This document shows, piece after piece, positions 23,624 to 34,164 of a DNA stretch of 64,000 bases. Source of the stretch: PALSA-243 sp963743705 (GTDB taxonomy: Bacteria > Acidobacteriota > Terriglobia > Bryobacterales > Bryobacteraceae); contig CAVUQS010000005.1 of assembly GCA_963743705.1 (NCBI GenBank), positions 248,001-312,000 of the forward strand, read 5' to 3'. The first letter of the stretch is position 1. The number at the start of each line of letters is the position of its first letter. The translations under genes were made by a program, and so were the position numbers. Below the pieces are notes generated by a model. That model ran no database searches. It had not been told where the DNA came from and was given only the letters and a program-made list of their open reading frames with translations.

Positions 23624-24727
23624 CTAGCCCCAAACCTGATCTGCAATTTCGACAATTCGCGCCAGCTTGGCCCATTGCTGATCGTGCGTCAGCAGGTTGC
23701 CTTCTTCGGTGCTGGCGAAGCCGCACTGTGGGCTCAAGCAGAGCTGATCCGCGTCAAGATAGCGCGACGCCTGATCGATGCGGCGCTTGATATCGTCTGC
23801 GGACTCCAATTCGCCGGTTTTCGACGTGATGAGCCCTAACACCACCGTCTTCCCCTTGGGCACGAAGCGCAAAGGCTCAAAACCACCCGCGCGGTCGCTA
23901 TCGAACTCCATGAAATAGCCGTCAACGCTAATCACGTTGAACAGGATTTCGGCCACCGGCTCATATCCGCCTTGCGCGATCCAGCTCGATTGGAAGTTGC
24001 CGCGGCACAGATGCATGGTGATGGTCATGTCCGCCGGCCGGTCCGCGATCGCGGCATTGATCATGCCCGCGTAAATGGCGGGCAGCTTCTCCGGATCCTC
24101 TCCGCGATCGCGAACCGCCTGGCGTTGCTCGGGATCGCAAAGGTAAGCAAGGTTTGTTTCGTCGAGTTGCAGATAGCGGCAGCCCGCATCGGCGAACGCG
24201 TGTATGGAGCCGTTGTATGCCTTCCCGAGATCGCCGTAGAATTCATCCAGATCGGGGTAGATCTCGTGGCTGATGGCTTTCCTGCCGCCGCGAAAATGCA
24301 GCACGCTGGGCGAAGGAATGGTCATTTTGGGCATCGCGCGCGCGACGTGGTCGCGCAGAAATCGAAAATGCTCGATCATCGGATGCGCGGTGAACCCCAC
24401 CTTCCCCACCACGCGCACGCCCTTGGCTTTCGTGGTCGTTCCTTTGAATGCGATGCCGCCGTCGGGAGTGTAGGGCTCGCAACCATCCAGGCGTTCCAGG
24501 AAATCGAAATGCCACATGGCGCGGCGGAATTCGCCATCCGTGGCGCCGCGCAGCCCAATTTCAGCCTGCTTCGCGACGAGCGCCTGAATGGCGTGATCTT
24601 CGATCGCTCGCAACTCATCGGCAGTGATTTCGCCGCGCTCGCGCCGGGCGCGCGCTTCTTTCAGCTGCGGGCTTCGCAACAGGCTGCCGACGTGATCGGC
24701 GCGAAATGGCGGAAGCTCACGCTGCAT
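23624..24727 (-). CDS. Cobalamin-independent methionine synthase-like methyltransferase
   Basis: A 367-residue protein like the C-terminal half of MetE (the YxjG/YxjH type), which transfers methyl groups to a thiol acceptor. The N terminus is FRADHVGSLLRSPQLKEAR. The substrate and zinc elements are visible as LQLDETNLA, MHLCRGNFQSSW and CLSPQCGFAS. The ATG at 24727 fits the family start; a TTG at 24742 is in frame. Whether homocysteine is the acceptor cannot be told. Runs in the same direction as mrp. Confidence 0.88.
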   Translation of the reverse strand: MQRELPPFRADHVGSLLRSPQLKEARARRERGEITADELRAIEDHAIQALVAKQAEIGLRGATDGEFRRAMWHFDFLERLDGCEPYTPDGGIAFKGTTTKAKGVRVVGKVGFTAHPMIEHFRFLRDHVARAMPKMTIPSPSVLHFRGGRKAISHEIYPDLDEFYGDLGKAYNGSIHAFADAGCRYLQLDETNLAYLCDPEQRQAVRDRGEDPEKLPAIYAGMINAAIADRPADMTITMHLCRGNFQSSWIAQGGYEPVAEILFNVISVDGYFMEFDSDRAGGFEPLRFVPKGKTVVLGLITSKTGELESADDIKRRIDQASRYLDADQLCLSPQCGFASTEEGNLLTHDQQWAKLARIVEIADQVWG

Positions 24728-24795
24728 ATTCGAAAAACACACTGGATCTGAGCTACCGGATCATTCTACACTGCGTTAAATAGGGGAGAGCACAA

Positions 24796-26316
24796 ATGTA
24801 TCGTACGATCGCCGCATTGTTGTTGGCGGCGCCTTTCCTCGGAGCGGCCGCTCCCGCTTCGCCGCAGAGCGCTCAGCCTGTGCGCGCCTGCGAAAGCTTG
24901 ATGTCGCTCAAGCTTCCCAACACCACCATCGATTCCGCTGCGATTGAAGCGTCCGGCGCGCGGCCGGCCGCGTGCCGCGTCACCGCCTCCCTCACGCATC
25001 CGCCCGCGGGCGATCGCATTCGCGTCTTTATCGGCTTGCCCTTGACGAATTGGAACGGGCGTTTCCAGGGGGTCGGCGGCGGTGGGTTTTCGGGTGGCAG
25101 CCCCAACAGCGTCGCAGCGCCCGTTGCTCAGGGCTACGCCGCCGGATCGACCGACACCGGCCACGAAGGCAGTAGCGGAAGTTTCGTGCTCGATTCCACC
25201 GGCCATCTGAACTGGCTGTTGTTCCGCGACAACGCGTATCTCGGCATTCATGAGATGACAGCGACCGCGAAAGCGTTGGTAGAGGCATTCTATGGCAAGC
25301 CTGCGAACCATTCCTATTTCAACGGATGCTCTACCGGCGGCCGCCAGGGCTTGGCCGAGGCTCAGCGCTACCCCGCCGACTACGATGGGATCCTCTCCGG
25401 AGCGCCCGCCATCAACTGGACCAAGCTGCATGTCGAGCAGATGTGGGGCGAACTGGTGATGCTCGAAGCCAAGGACTTCCTTCCCGCGTGCAAGTTCGCC
25501 GCGGCGCAGGCAGCCGCAATTGCGTCTTGCGATATGGGCGACGGCGTAAAGGACGGCGTGATCCCCGACCCGCATGCATGCACCTTCGACCCGCGTCAAC
25601 TGATCGGCACTTCCGCCCCCAACTGCGAAACCTTCACCGCCCCCGACGCCGAAGTGATTCGCAGAATCTGGCAAGGCCCGCGGCGGCGCGATGGTTCATT
25701 CCTCTGGTATGGCTTGCCGCGCGGCGCCGACTTCATGGGTGTGAGCGCGACCGGCGGCTCGCCACTCACGGGCCGGCCAATGCCCATCACGTTAGAGTGG
25801 TGGCGATACTTCCTGAATCAAAACGCGCAGTGGGACTGGACCGCGCTGACCCGCGCGCTTTACGAACAGTATTTCGATCAATCCGTCGAGGAGTTCAGCG
25901 CCGCGATCGCCACTGATAATCCGGATCTTTCCTCGTTTCGTGACCACGGAGGCAAAATTCTTCTCTGGCACGGACTGGCCGATCCACTGATTTCTCCGGA
26001 GGGCACCGTCGATTACTACCAACGCGTCCAAAGGTTGATGGGGGGCGCCGATGGCGCCTCGAAGTTCGCGCGCCTGTTTCTGGCCCCCGGCGTCGGACAT
26101 TGCGGCGGCGGCCCGGGTCCGCAGCCGGACGGACATTTCGACGCGCTAGTGCAGTGGGTGGAGCAAGGCAAAGCGCCGGAAACGCTGAATGCCGTTCGCC
26201 GTGATGCTACCGGCGTCATTCGCAGCCGTCCTTTGTGCCAATATCCGTTGACGGCGAAGTATAAGGGCGCTGGCAGCGCCGATGACGCCGCCAACTTTGC
26301 CTGCACGGCGCGGTGA
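24796..26316 (+). CDS. Tannase/feruloyl esterase family protein, exported
   Basis: A 506-residue secreted esterase. A signal peptide (about 1-22) precedes an alpha/beta-hydrolase core. Nucleophile Ser179 in GCSTGG, Asp396 in GLADPLIS and His435 in GVGHCGGG form the triad. Cys178 and Cys436 flank Ser and His, the CS-D-HC signature of tannases. Likely hydrolyses phenolic esters from plant matter outside the cytoplasm. GGGGAG precedes the ATG and TACACT upstream is a possible -10. The metallo-hydrolase downstream may be co-transcribed (44-base gap). Confidence 0.9.
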   Translation: MYRTIAALLLAAPFLGAAAPASPQSAQPVRACESLMSLKLPNTTIDSAAIEASGARPAACRVTASLTHPPAGDRIRVFIGLPLTNWNGRFQGVGGGGFSGGSPNSVAAPVAQGYAAGSTDTGHEGSSGSFVLDSTGHLNWLLFRDNAYLGIHEMTATAKALVEAFYGKPANHSYFNGCSTGGRQGLAEAQRYPADYDGILSGAPAINWTKLHVEQMWGELVMLEAKDFLPACKFAAAQAAAIASCDMGDGVKDGVIPDPHACTFDPRQLIGTSAPNCETFTAPDAEVIRRIWQGPRRRDGSFLWYGLPRGADFMGVSATGGSPLTGRPMPITLEWWRYFLNQNAQWDWTALTRALYEQYFDQSVEEFSAAIATDNPDLSSFRDHGGKILLWHGLADPLISPEGTVDYYQRVQRLMGGADGASKFARLFLAPGVGHCGGGPGPQPDGHFDALVQWVEQGKAPETLNAVRRDATGVIRSRPLCQYPLTAKYKGAGSADDAANFACTAR

Positions 26317-26360
26317 AATTCGCGTTCTGCTACAGTCGGTCTGAAAAAGGAGATCCGCTT

Positions 26361-27257
26361 ATGCGTTTTCGAAAGACTTGTTTCATCGCACCTGCGGCGG
26401 CTGCGATTCTCAGCCTCGCAAGCGGCGCCGCCAATGCGCAGGGTCCGGCGGCCGCGCCGTTCACCGCCCATCAGTTGACGTCGAATGTGTATTGGGTGGA
26501 AGGCGGCGGCGGAAACAGCGGCGTCATCGTGGGCGATAAAGGAGTGATCGTAGTTGACGCGAAGACCACCGCGGCGGGCGGCAAGGAATTGTTGGATAAC
26601 ATCGCGAAGATTACGCCCAAGCCGGTAACCACGGTGATTCTGACGCACAGCGACGGCGACCACGTCAACGGGCTGGCTGCGTTCCCGCCGGGCCTGACGA
26701 TCATCGCCCACGAAAACAACAAGAAAGAGCAGGAAGCGGCGCTCAGCACCGGCGGCCGCGGCGCGCCTCCCGCCGACCATCTGCCCACGCAGGTGGTATC
26801 GAAGAACAAAGAGACCCTCACCATCGACGGCGTGAAATTCGAGTTGCTACATTGGGCTCCGGCTCACACCAGTGGGGATCTGGTTGTCTATCTTCCCGAT
26901 CAAAAGATCGTCTTCACTGGGGACATTATTTCGGGCCGCCCCGACCCGCTCATCCATCTTGAGAAGAACGGCTCGTCCGAAGGCTGGATCACCACCACCA
27001 AGGGCATCGTGGCTCTCAACGCCACGCAGTTCGTTCCCGGGCACAGCGATATACAAACCAAAGCCGCCATCGAAAAGCTGCTGGCCTCCGCCGAAGCCAA
27101 GCGCGCCAAGATCAAAGATCTCGTGGCGCAAGGCAAGTCGCTGGACGAAATCAAAGCCGCCGTGGGTGACCCGCCTCCCGCGCAAGGCGGACGCGGCCCC
27201 AACTTCGCCAGCTTCACCGAAGTCGTCTACCGCGAGTTGACTAAGAAGAACGGCTAA
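26361..27257 (+). CDS. MBL-fold metallo-hydrolase, exported
   Basis: A 298-residue metallo-beta-lactamase-fold enzyme. ATG 26361 is used because AAGGAG lies nine bases before it; an upstream frame to 26313 overlaps the tannase. A signal peptide (LSLASGAANA) is followed by the metal motif THSDGDHVNG, then His in APAHTSGDLVVYL, Asp in VFTGDIISG and His in VPGHSD. The substrate is unknown. The C-terminal 50 residues are a charged helix. Its 3' end overlaps the next gene by four bases, tail to tail. Confidence 0.85.
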   Translation: MRFRKTCFIAPAAAAILSLASGAANAQGPAAAPFTAHQLTSNVYWVEGGGGNSGVIVGDKGVIVVDAKTTAAGGKELLDNIAKITPKPVTTVILTHSDGDHVNGLAAFPPGLTIIAHENNKKEQEAALSTGGRGAPPADHLPTQVVSKNKETLTIDGVKFELLHWAPAHTSGDLVVYLPDQKIVFTGDIISGRPDPLIHLEKNGSSEGWITTTKGIVALNATQFVPGHSDIQTKAAIEKLLASAEAKRAKIKDLVAQGKSLDEIKAAVGDPPPAQGGRGPNFASFTEVVYRELTKKNG

Positions 27258-30094
27258 GGCGCCAGCGTCACCGGGTCGAGGACGCGAACCTTTTGCATGA
27301 GCTTGTTCTCGCCCACCTGCAAGGTCATCAGATATTCGCCAGGAGGCGCGGAGCCGGCTTCCGCGCCTCCGCGGCCTCCGCGCCCGGCTCCGCCGGCTCT
27401 CAGATCCCAAACGATGTGGTTCAGCCCTTGTTTCGCGCTCGCGGTCAAGCGCCGCACTTCCTTTCCGGAAGCATCGGTCACCGTCAGGCTCACCGATTCC
27501 GGCGGCGCGTCACGCACGTAGTAAGTAGCGGTGAGCCCGTTGGGCTCATTCGGCGTAATGATCGAGCGGTCGCCATAGAAACGGTAATTGCCCATCGCAC
27601 GGTTGGCAAGACGCGAGCCTTGCGGCCTCACCGAGAAGAAATGGACCGGCTCCGCCAACGTCTCCTCGTTCATCTCGCGCAGAAACGCGATGTTGGTGAT
27701 CCAAATCCCCCGCCCATAACTGCCGAGTACGAGGTCGGATTCCCGGTCCTGCACCACCAGATCCATCACTGAAACCTGCGGCATATTCCCGCGAATCGAA
27801 ACCCAACGCTTGCCGCCATCGATGCTGGCGTACGCGCCGCCATCCGTTCCCGCGAACAGCAACTTCGAGTTCACCTTGTCTTCCACCACCACGTTGATCG
27901 AACGCTGCGGCAAATTCGCGGAGATGTTCTCCCACGTTTGGCCAAAATCCGTGGTCTTGAAGAGGAACGGACGCGGATCGTCGCGGTTGTAATAGGATTT
28001 CGCCACGTATGCCGTCCCCGCTTCGAAATGGGAGGCTGTGACGCGATTGACGTAAGCGTCCTCGGGGCCGCCCACAGCGGCAATCTTGGCGGTCACATCG
28101 GTCCACGAGCCTCCTGCATCGCGCGTCACGTTGACGCGGCCATTTTGCGATCCCACCCAGATGACGCCCGCCTTCGCAGGCGATTCGCACAGCGTGGTGA
28201 TGGTGCTGCCGCCTCGTCCTGCGCCAGCAGGCGCAGCCGGACCGGTTGCGGCGGTTGTGAGAGGTGCGGCGGGAACCGGCGCCTTCGGGTTCAGGGTGAG
28301 ATCGGGGCTGATCTCCTGCCAATGATCGCCGCGATCCATGGAGCGCAGCAGGAATTGGGCGCCAGTGTAGAGGATGGCCGGGTCGTGCGGCGAAAGGCGG
28401 ATCGGCGCCGTCCAGTTGAAGCGGTATGCAGGCGTTTTGCCGCTCTCGCGCACCGGCACAATGCTCTTGCGCGTGTAGGTCTTCTGATCCACGCGCCAGT
28501 GCTGTCCGTTCTCGCTCGTGGTGTAGAGCCAGCGGCTATCGGTGGGGTCCACCTGATCGTTCTCACCGTCGCCGTTGCCGACCGTGATCCATTCTTCCGG
28601 CCCCACGCCGCCCGACCAACTATTTACCGGCCCCTTCCAGTGTTCATGGTCCTGCTCGCCGACATAGACGTGATAAGGATTATCGTTGTCCGCCACGATG
28701 CTGTTGATTTCGCCCAAGGGCAGGTTGGGGAAATGTTCGGAAGTGACCCCGCCGTCGTAGCTCGCAAACACGCCGCCATCGGAGCCGATCAGAAACCGCT
28801 TCGCGTTCACCGGATCGATCCACAGTGTGCGGAAATCGCCGAAATTGCGTGAAAGCAGAACGCCCGGCCGGTTGCGCCGCTGGCCGTCGCCGCCGTTGTC
28901 GTCCGCCGGGCCGCGTCCTCTCTGAAAGCCGGGCCACGTCGCGCCGCCATCGTCGGAATAATACATGCTGTCGGTGAGTGCATAAATTCGATCGGGATTT
29001 TCGGTGTCCACCCGCATCAATGTAAACGTCTGCGGCGCTTTCGAAATCTCCGACATGTCGCCAGTATTCATACGGCGCCACGTCTTGCCGCCGTCACGCG
29101 TGCGGTAGATTTCCGTGCCCGTGGCCTGCCCGCGCCCGCCTCGGCCGCCCGCTGCGCCGCGTCCACCGGCGCCCCGTCCCGCCGCGGCGGTCTCTTCCTG
29201 CGGCGTCTTAGGATTCTGGTTGTCCAAGATCGCGTAGACGATGTTCGGGTCCTTCAGATACATCGCGAGGCCAATGCGTCCCAAGCGCGTCAACGGCAAC
29301 CCGTTGGTGCATTTCTGCCAGGTTTTGCCGCCGTCGCCGGTACGATAGATGCCGCCGCGTTCTTCGGCCGAAGGGGGCGCGGGCGGCGTGCCCGGAACGG
29401 GTTGCGGATCGCCCGGCCGCCGGACGTTGCGATACCACATCGCCGCGTAGAGGACTTTGGGATTCTTTGGATCCATCACCAGATCGATCGCCGCACTGTG
29501 ATCGTCAACATACAACGATTTGGTCCAAGTCTTGCCTCCATCGCTGGTCTTGAACACGCCGCGTTCAGCGTTGGCCGTATACGAGTGGCCGGCGGCAGCT
29601 ACATAAACCATGTTGGGGTCCAACGGATCAATCGCAATCTTCGCGATGTGCTGCGTATCTTCGAGGCCCAGGTGCTGCCACGTCTTGCCTCCATCGGCGG
29701 TTTTGTAGACGCCGTCTCCGAAATATGGGCTGCGCGCAAAGAACGCGTCGCCGGTTCCCACCCAGACCGTGTTCGCATCCTTCGGCGACACCGCGACGGC
29801 GCCGATCGAAAAGGCATCCTGCGCATCGAAGATGGGCTCGAACGTGTCGCCGCCGTTTGTCGTTTTGAATACGCCGCCGTTGCGGGTGCCGACATAATAG
29901 GTGTAAAGATGCGCGCTTTGCGGCGCCTCGGGCACCGCAATGTCGGTGGTCCAGCCCCCGGCCCGAAAAGGCCCGATATTGCGATATCTCAAGCCTGCAG
30001 TGAGGTCTTCGGAAAAACGGGTCTGCGCAGGAAGGCCTTGAACGAACAGGGCAAGCAAGGCTGCGCGAAATAATCCGGAACTCGCAAAAGTCAT
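27254..30094 (-). CDS. VPS10/BNR-repeat beta-propeller protein, exported
   Basis: A 946-residue secreted protein. A signal peptide (about 1-23) is followed by repeated BNR/Asp-box units (GVFKTTNGGDTFEP, GVYKTADGGKTWQ, GVFKTSDGGKTWT, IYRTRDGGKTWRR), enough for one or two large propellers of the sortilin/VPS10 or photosynthesis-stability-factor kind. Glycine/arginine-rich low-complexity loops (for example AAAGRGAGGRGAAGG) break the repeats. The C-terminal part (from about 830) is a FlgD/Ig-like module. Often annotated as glycosyl hydrolase, but no catalytic residues can be assigned. Confidence 0.8.
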   Translation of the reverse strand: MTFASSGLFRAALLALFVQGLPAQTRFSEDLTAGLRYRNIGPFRAGGWTTDIAVPEAPQSAHLYTYYVGTRNGGVFKTTNGGDTFEPIFDAQDAFSIGAVAVSPKDANTVWVGTGDAFFARSPYFGDGVYKTADGGKTWQHLGLEDTQHIAKIAIDPLDPNMVYVAAAGHSYTANAERGVFKTSDGGKTWTKSLYVDDHSAAIDLVMDPKNPKVLYAAMWYRNVRRPGDPQPVPGTPPAPPSAEERGGIYRTGDGGKTWQKCTNGLPLTRLGRIGLAMYLKDPNIVYAILDNQNPKTPQEETAAAGRGAGGRGAAGGRGGRGQATGTEIYRTRDGGKTWRRMNTGDMSEISKAPQTFTLMRVDTENPDRIYALTDSMYYSDDGGATWPGFQRGRGPADDNGGDGQRRNRPGVLLSRNFGDFRTLWIDPVNAKRFLIGSDGGVFASYDGGVTSEHFPNLPLGEINSIVADNDNPYHVYVGEQDHEHWKGPVNSWSGGVGPEEWITVGNGDGENDQVDPTDSRWLYTTSENGQHWRVDQKTYTRKSIVPVRESGKTPAYRFNWTAPIRLSPHDPAILYTGAQFLLRSMDRGDHWQEISPDLTLNPKAPVPAAPLTTAATGPAAPAGAGRGGSTITTLCESPAKAGVIWVGSQNGRVNVTRDAGGSWTDVTAKIAAVGGPEDAYVNRVTASHFEAGTAYVAKSYYNRDDPRPFLFKTTDFGQTWENISANLPQRSINVVVEDKVNSKLLFAGTDGGAYASIDGGKRWVSIRGNMPQVSVMDLVVQDRESDLVLGSYGRGIWITNIAFLREMNEETLAEPVHFFSVRPQGSRLANRAMGNYRFYGDRSIITPNEPNGLTATYYVRDAPPESVSLTVTDASGKEVRRLTASAKQGLNHIVWDLRAGGAGRGGRGGAEAGSAPPGEYLMTLQVGENKLMQKVRVLDPVTLAP

Positions 30095-30120
30095 ATTTGT
30101 CCTAAAACGGAATCATAGCA

Positions 30121-33100
30121 GTGGAGCGCTCCCTACCTTTCGGACATTTGCCGCAAGACGCCATGCTTCCGCACGGTCACCAGACCCTCGCGCCTGCTAC
30201 AAAGAAGGTAGTGCCGGGCGCCAACGAAGATGATTCGCTGATTCGTGACGAGCTGCTGCACGAGCTCTTCGAGGCGGCCGCCGATAGCCGCCCCGATCAC
30301 ACCGCCGTCGAATGCGGCGCCATCCGCCTGACTTACCGCGAACTGGAAGAACGCGCCAATCGACTCGCCCATACCCTGCGAGCTCGCGGCATCGGCCGTG
30401 AAGATTGCGTTGCCATTCTGCTGCCGCGCTCGGAAGCCCAGTACATCGCTCTTCTGGCCGTGCTCAAAGCGGGCGCAGCCTACATACCGCTCGATCCCGA
30501 CACGCCGGCCGATCGCGTGCGCTTTATTCTCGAGGATTCCGGCGCCAAGTGTCTCATTACGCTCTCCGCCTTATCGAATGCCCTGCAGCATCCCACGCCA
30601 TTTCTGTGTCTGGATACGGATGCGGAAGAAATTGCGCGTCACGCTCACACCCGCATGGCGCGCCATGTGACCGGCGCTTCGCCCAAGAACCTCTGTTATG
30701 TGATCTACACTTCGGGCACCACCGGCCGCCCCAAAGGCGTTCAGATTGAGCATCGCAACGTCACGCATCTGGTTCGCGCCGAATCGCAACTCTACAAGAT
30801 TCACGGTGACGATCGCATTTTTCAACTGGCGTCGCTTGCGTTCGACGCGTCGGTGGAAGAAATCTGGATGGCGTTCTCCCACGGCGCAACGCTGATCGCG
30901 GGCACCACCGAAATCATTCGTTCCGGGCCGGAGTTCTCAGGCATTTTGGAACGGCTGGGCGCGACGGTGCTCTCTTGCGTCCCGACGTTCCTCTCCATGC
31001 TCGATCGGGACATACCCGCGGTCCGCCTTTTGATTCTGGGTGGCGAAGCATGCCCGCCAGGGTTGGCCGACCGTTGGCAAGCGCCGGGGCGTATCATCTA
31101 TAACACCTACGGGCCAACCGAAGCCACGGTCATCGCCAGCGCCGCCGTTCTCGAATCCGGTCAGCCCGTGACCATCGGCCGGCCCATTACGAATTACCGC
31201 GTCTATTTATTGGACGACGACGCAAATCTCGTCCCGGTTGGAGCTCCGGGCGAAATTTGCATTGGCGGCCCTGGCGTGGCGCGCGGTTATCTGAATCGCC
31301 CGGAGCTGAACGCAACCAAATTCATCGTCACCGACGCACTCACCGGAACCCCCCTGCGCCTCTATCGAACAGCCGATCAGGCCCGCTGGACCCCCGACGC
31401 GCAACTCGAATATCTCGGTCGTCTGGACGATCAGGTCAAGCTTCGCGGCTATCGCATCGAGCTGGCGGAAATCGAATCCGCGCTGGCGCAGTTCCCCGGC
31501 GTGCTCGCGGCCGCCGCCGCGGTTCACGCGCCCACTCAGCAGATCGCCGCCTACATCATGCTGCAATCGCCGGGGACAATCGATCGCGCCGCGCTGCGGC
31601 AGGCATTGAGCGACGCGCTGCCGCCGTACATGGTGCCAGCCTTCCTGGACGAAGTGCCGTCGTTGCCCATGACGCCATCGGGAAAGATCGATCGCAAAAA
31701 CCTGCCGGAGCCTCACACGCCGCTCGCCAGTGCCCGCCGCGTTTCCGCCGGACCCCGCACGGCGCCCGAGCGCGTGGTGATGGAAGTTTGGCGGGCCATC
31801 CTTCAGCGGCAGGACATCTCCATCCGCGACGATTTCTTCCTCGATCTCGATGGCCACTCGCTGCTCGCTGCAGCCACGGTCTCTGAACTGCGAAAGCGCC
31901 CCGTTTTTGAGCGTTTGTCGGTTGCCGATTTATACGCGAATCCGACCGTGGAAGCCCTGGCACGCCTGGCCGCGGAGCCCGAAGGCGCGCCGCCACGCAA
32001 CAGCGATGCCGCCTTTCATCACGCGTCGAGCCTTTCTTACTTCGCCTGCGCGGCCGGCCAGGCGTTGGGCATCGTGTTCATCGCCGGGTTATACGCCTGG
32101 CAATGGTTGGGCGCTTACCTGACCTACGGCTATCTGGTGGTGGCAGACTGGCGAATTCCCGACGCGCTTGTGATCGCACTCATCGTCGCTTGCGCTATCA
32201 CGCCCGTCACTTTGACATTTTCGATTGCCGTCAAGTGGTTGCTGCTCGGCCGCATCCGGCCCGGGCGCTATCCGCTCTGGGGCTGGTTTTATTGGCGATT
32301 CTGGTTTGTGCGCGCGCTGATTCGCGCCGCGCCGGTGCACTATCTGGATGGCACCCCGCTGCTCAATCTGTATTACCGATTGATGGGCGCTCAAATTGGG
32401 CGTGACGTGTTCATCGGCAGCTTCACCCTGACCACGTTCGATGTCTTCACCGTCGGCAATGGATCGAGCATCGGAATCAATAGTTCCGTCGACGGCGCGT
32501 CCGTAGAAGGTGGGATGCTCCGAATCGAGCCCGTGACCATCGGCAGCAACTGTTGGGTCGGAAGCCGCTGCGCGTTGGGCGCTGGATCGGTACTGGAAGA
32601 TGGCACCGGTCTCGACGATCTTTCCATGCTGTCCGATGGCGCGCGAGTACCGGCAGGACATGTCTGGCAGGGCTCACCGGCGGTTTCCGCGGGACGCATG
32701 GAACCTGCTCCAGCGCGCGCCCCGTGGAGCCCAGGCTCCTGGATCGCGCATGTTGTCGGCATCGCCCTTTTGCCGCTGGTCATCATCGCCGCATTCATTC
32801 CCGGCGTAATTGCGATTACGCATCTCGGCCATCAGGACGAAGGTTACTTCTTCCTCTTCGTTTCTCCGTTAGTCGCTATTTCGTTCGTTGTCTTTCTATC
32901 CGTCGAGCTATGGCTGTTCAAATGGCTGCTGATTGGCAGATTAGCGCCCGGTTGTTATCCCGTTGGCGGATTTTTCTATGTGCGCACATGGTTCGTGAAC
33001 CAACTCATGGCCATGAGCACCGACGTCACCGAAGCGCTGTATGAGACCCTCTACGTGGCGCCGTGGCTGCGGAGCATGGGCGCCCGCATCGGCCCGCGCT

Positions 33101-34164
33101 GCGAAATCGCCGCCATCGAGCTGGTGCATCCTGACCTCCTGGAGATGGAGGGCGAGTCCATGATCGCCGACCTCGGCCTGATCGGCCCTCCGCACGTGCG
33201 TTCCGGTTGGCTCACGCTCGGCTCGGTGCGCATCGGCCGGCGCGTCTTCATCGGCAACAGCGCCATTCTGCCCTCCGGCGCCCAACTCGAAAGCAATGTC
33301 CTCATCGGTTTGATGTCGTTGCCGCCGAAGCTCCATGGGGATCCCGTTCCCGAAGGCACAAGCTGGTTCGGATCGCCGCCGATTCAGCTTCCCATGCGCT
33401 ATCGCAGCCGCCAGTTTTCCGAAGCCGAAACTTACCGCCCGCCGCAGAGGCTTTACGTGGCGCGCCTGGTCATCGAGCTATTCCGCATCTTTCTGCCGCC
33501 GGCTATTTTCGTCGCCCTGGCCGCGCTCATCGTCGATACCACGGACATCCTGCAGGATTACATCGGATTCCGCGAATGGCTGCTCACGGCGCCGTTCCTG
33601 TATGTCGCCGCGGGTATTGGCGGCATATTCATCACCCTATTGATCAAATGGTTGATGGCGGGCCGCTACCGCGCCGGCGAATGGCCGCTGTGGTCGCCGT
33701 TCGTCTGGCGCAACGACCTGGTCAATGGCCTGTATTCCAACTTCTGCGAGCACTTCTTCCTCACCATTCTGCGCGGCACGCCGTTTCTCGCATGGGCCTT
33801 GCGCGCGTTTGGCATGAAGATCGGCCGCCGCTGCTATATCGATTCCACCTGGTACACCGAGTTCGATTTGATCGAACTTGGCGACGACGTGGCATTGAAC
33901 GAAGGCGCCAACATCCAGACCCACCTCTTTGAGGACCGCATCATCAAGGTTGGGCCGGTCCACATCGGAAACCGGTGCGTAGTGGGCGCGGCCTCGACCG
34001 TGCTTTATAACACGCGCATGGAAGACGGCGCGATTATCGAAGACCTGTCGCTGTTGATGAAAGGCGAAACCCTGCCGGCGGGCACACGCTGGAGCGGGAT
34101 CCCCGCCCGCAGGAGCGAACCCGCCGTGAAGGCGTCGCCGGAGCCCGTCCATACGCTGCGATAA
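30121..34164 (+). CDS. Pls/PosA-type single-module non-ribosomal peptide synthetase
   Basis: A 1347-residue synthetase. Adenylation domain about residues 50-495 (YVIYTSGTTGRPKG near 195, then FNTYGPTEA-like and DDQVKLRGYRIELAEIE). Carrier domain about 545-620 with the phosphopantetheine Ser in DLDGHSLLAA (near 579). The rest is the TIGR02353 terminal region: paired transmembrane helices alternating with three left-handed beta-helix hexapeptide blocks (near 745-840, 1000-1085, 1235-1340). Related enzymes make homopoly-amino acids such as poly-lysine. The substrate cannot be read here. GTG 30121 or ATG 30163 may be the start. Divergent from the propeller gene. Confidence 0.88.
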   Translation: MERSLPFGHLPQDAMLPHGHQTLAPATKKVVPGANEDDSLIRDELLHELFEAAADSRPDHTAVECGAIRLTYRELEERANRLAHTLRARGIGREDCVAILLPRSEAQYIALLAVLKAGAAYIPLDPDTPADRVRFILEDSGAKCLITLSALSNALQHPTPFLCLDTDAEEIARHAHTRMARHVTGASPKNLCYVIYTSGTTGRPKGVQIEHRNVTHLVRAESQLYKIHGDDRIFQLASLAFDASVEEIWMAFSHGATLIAGTTEIIRSGPEFSGILERLGATVLSCVPTFLSMLDRDIPAVRLLILGGEACPPGLADRWQAPGRIIYNTYGPTEATVIASAAVLESGQPVTIGRPITNYRVYLLDDDANLVPVGAPGEICIGGPGVARGYLNRPELNATKFIVTDALTGTPLRLYRTADQARWTPDAQLEYLGRLDDQVKLRGYRIELAEIESALAQFPGVLAAAAAVHAPTQQIAAYIMLQSPGTIDRAALRQALSDALPPYMVPAFLDEVPSLPMTPSGKIDRKNLPEPHTPLASARRVSAGPRTAPERVVMEVWRAILQRQDISIRDDFFLDLDGHSLLAAATVSELRKRPVFERLSVADLYANPTVEALARLAAEPEGAPPRNSDAAFHHASSLSYFACAAGQALGIVFIAGLYAWQWLGAYLTYGYLVVADWRIPDALVIALIVACAITPVTLTFSIAVKWLLLGRIRPGRYPLWGWFYWRFWFVRALIRAAPVHYLDGTPLLNLYYRLMGAQIGRDVFIGSFTLTTFDVFTVGNGSSIGINSSVDGASVEGGMLRIEPVTIGSNCWVGSRCALGAGSVLEDGTGLDDLSMLSDGARVPAGHVWQGSPAVSAGRMEPAPARAPWSPGSWIAHVVGIALLPLVIIAAFIPGVIAITHLGHQDEGYFFLFVSPLVAISFVVFLSVELWLFKWLLIGRLAPGCYPVGGFFYVRTWFVNQLMAMSTDVTEALYETLYVAPWLRSMGARIGPRCEIAAIELVHPDLLEMEGESMIADLGLIGPPHVRSGWLTLGSVRIGRRVFIGNSAILPSGAQLESNVLIGLMSLPPKLHGDPVPEGTSWFGSPPIQLPMRYRSRQFSEAETYRPPQRLYVARLVIELFRIFLPPAIFVALAALIVDTTDILQDYIGFREWLLTAPFLYVAAGIGGIFITLLIKWLMAGRYRAGEWPLWSPFVWRNDLVNGLYSNFCEHFFLTILRGTPFLAWALRAFGMKIGRRCYIDSTWYTEFDLIELGDDVALNEGANIQTHLFEDRIIKVGPVHIGNRCVVGAASTVLYNTRMEDGAIIEDLSLLMKGETLPAGTRWSGIPARRSEPAVKASPEPVHTLR

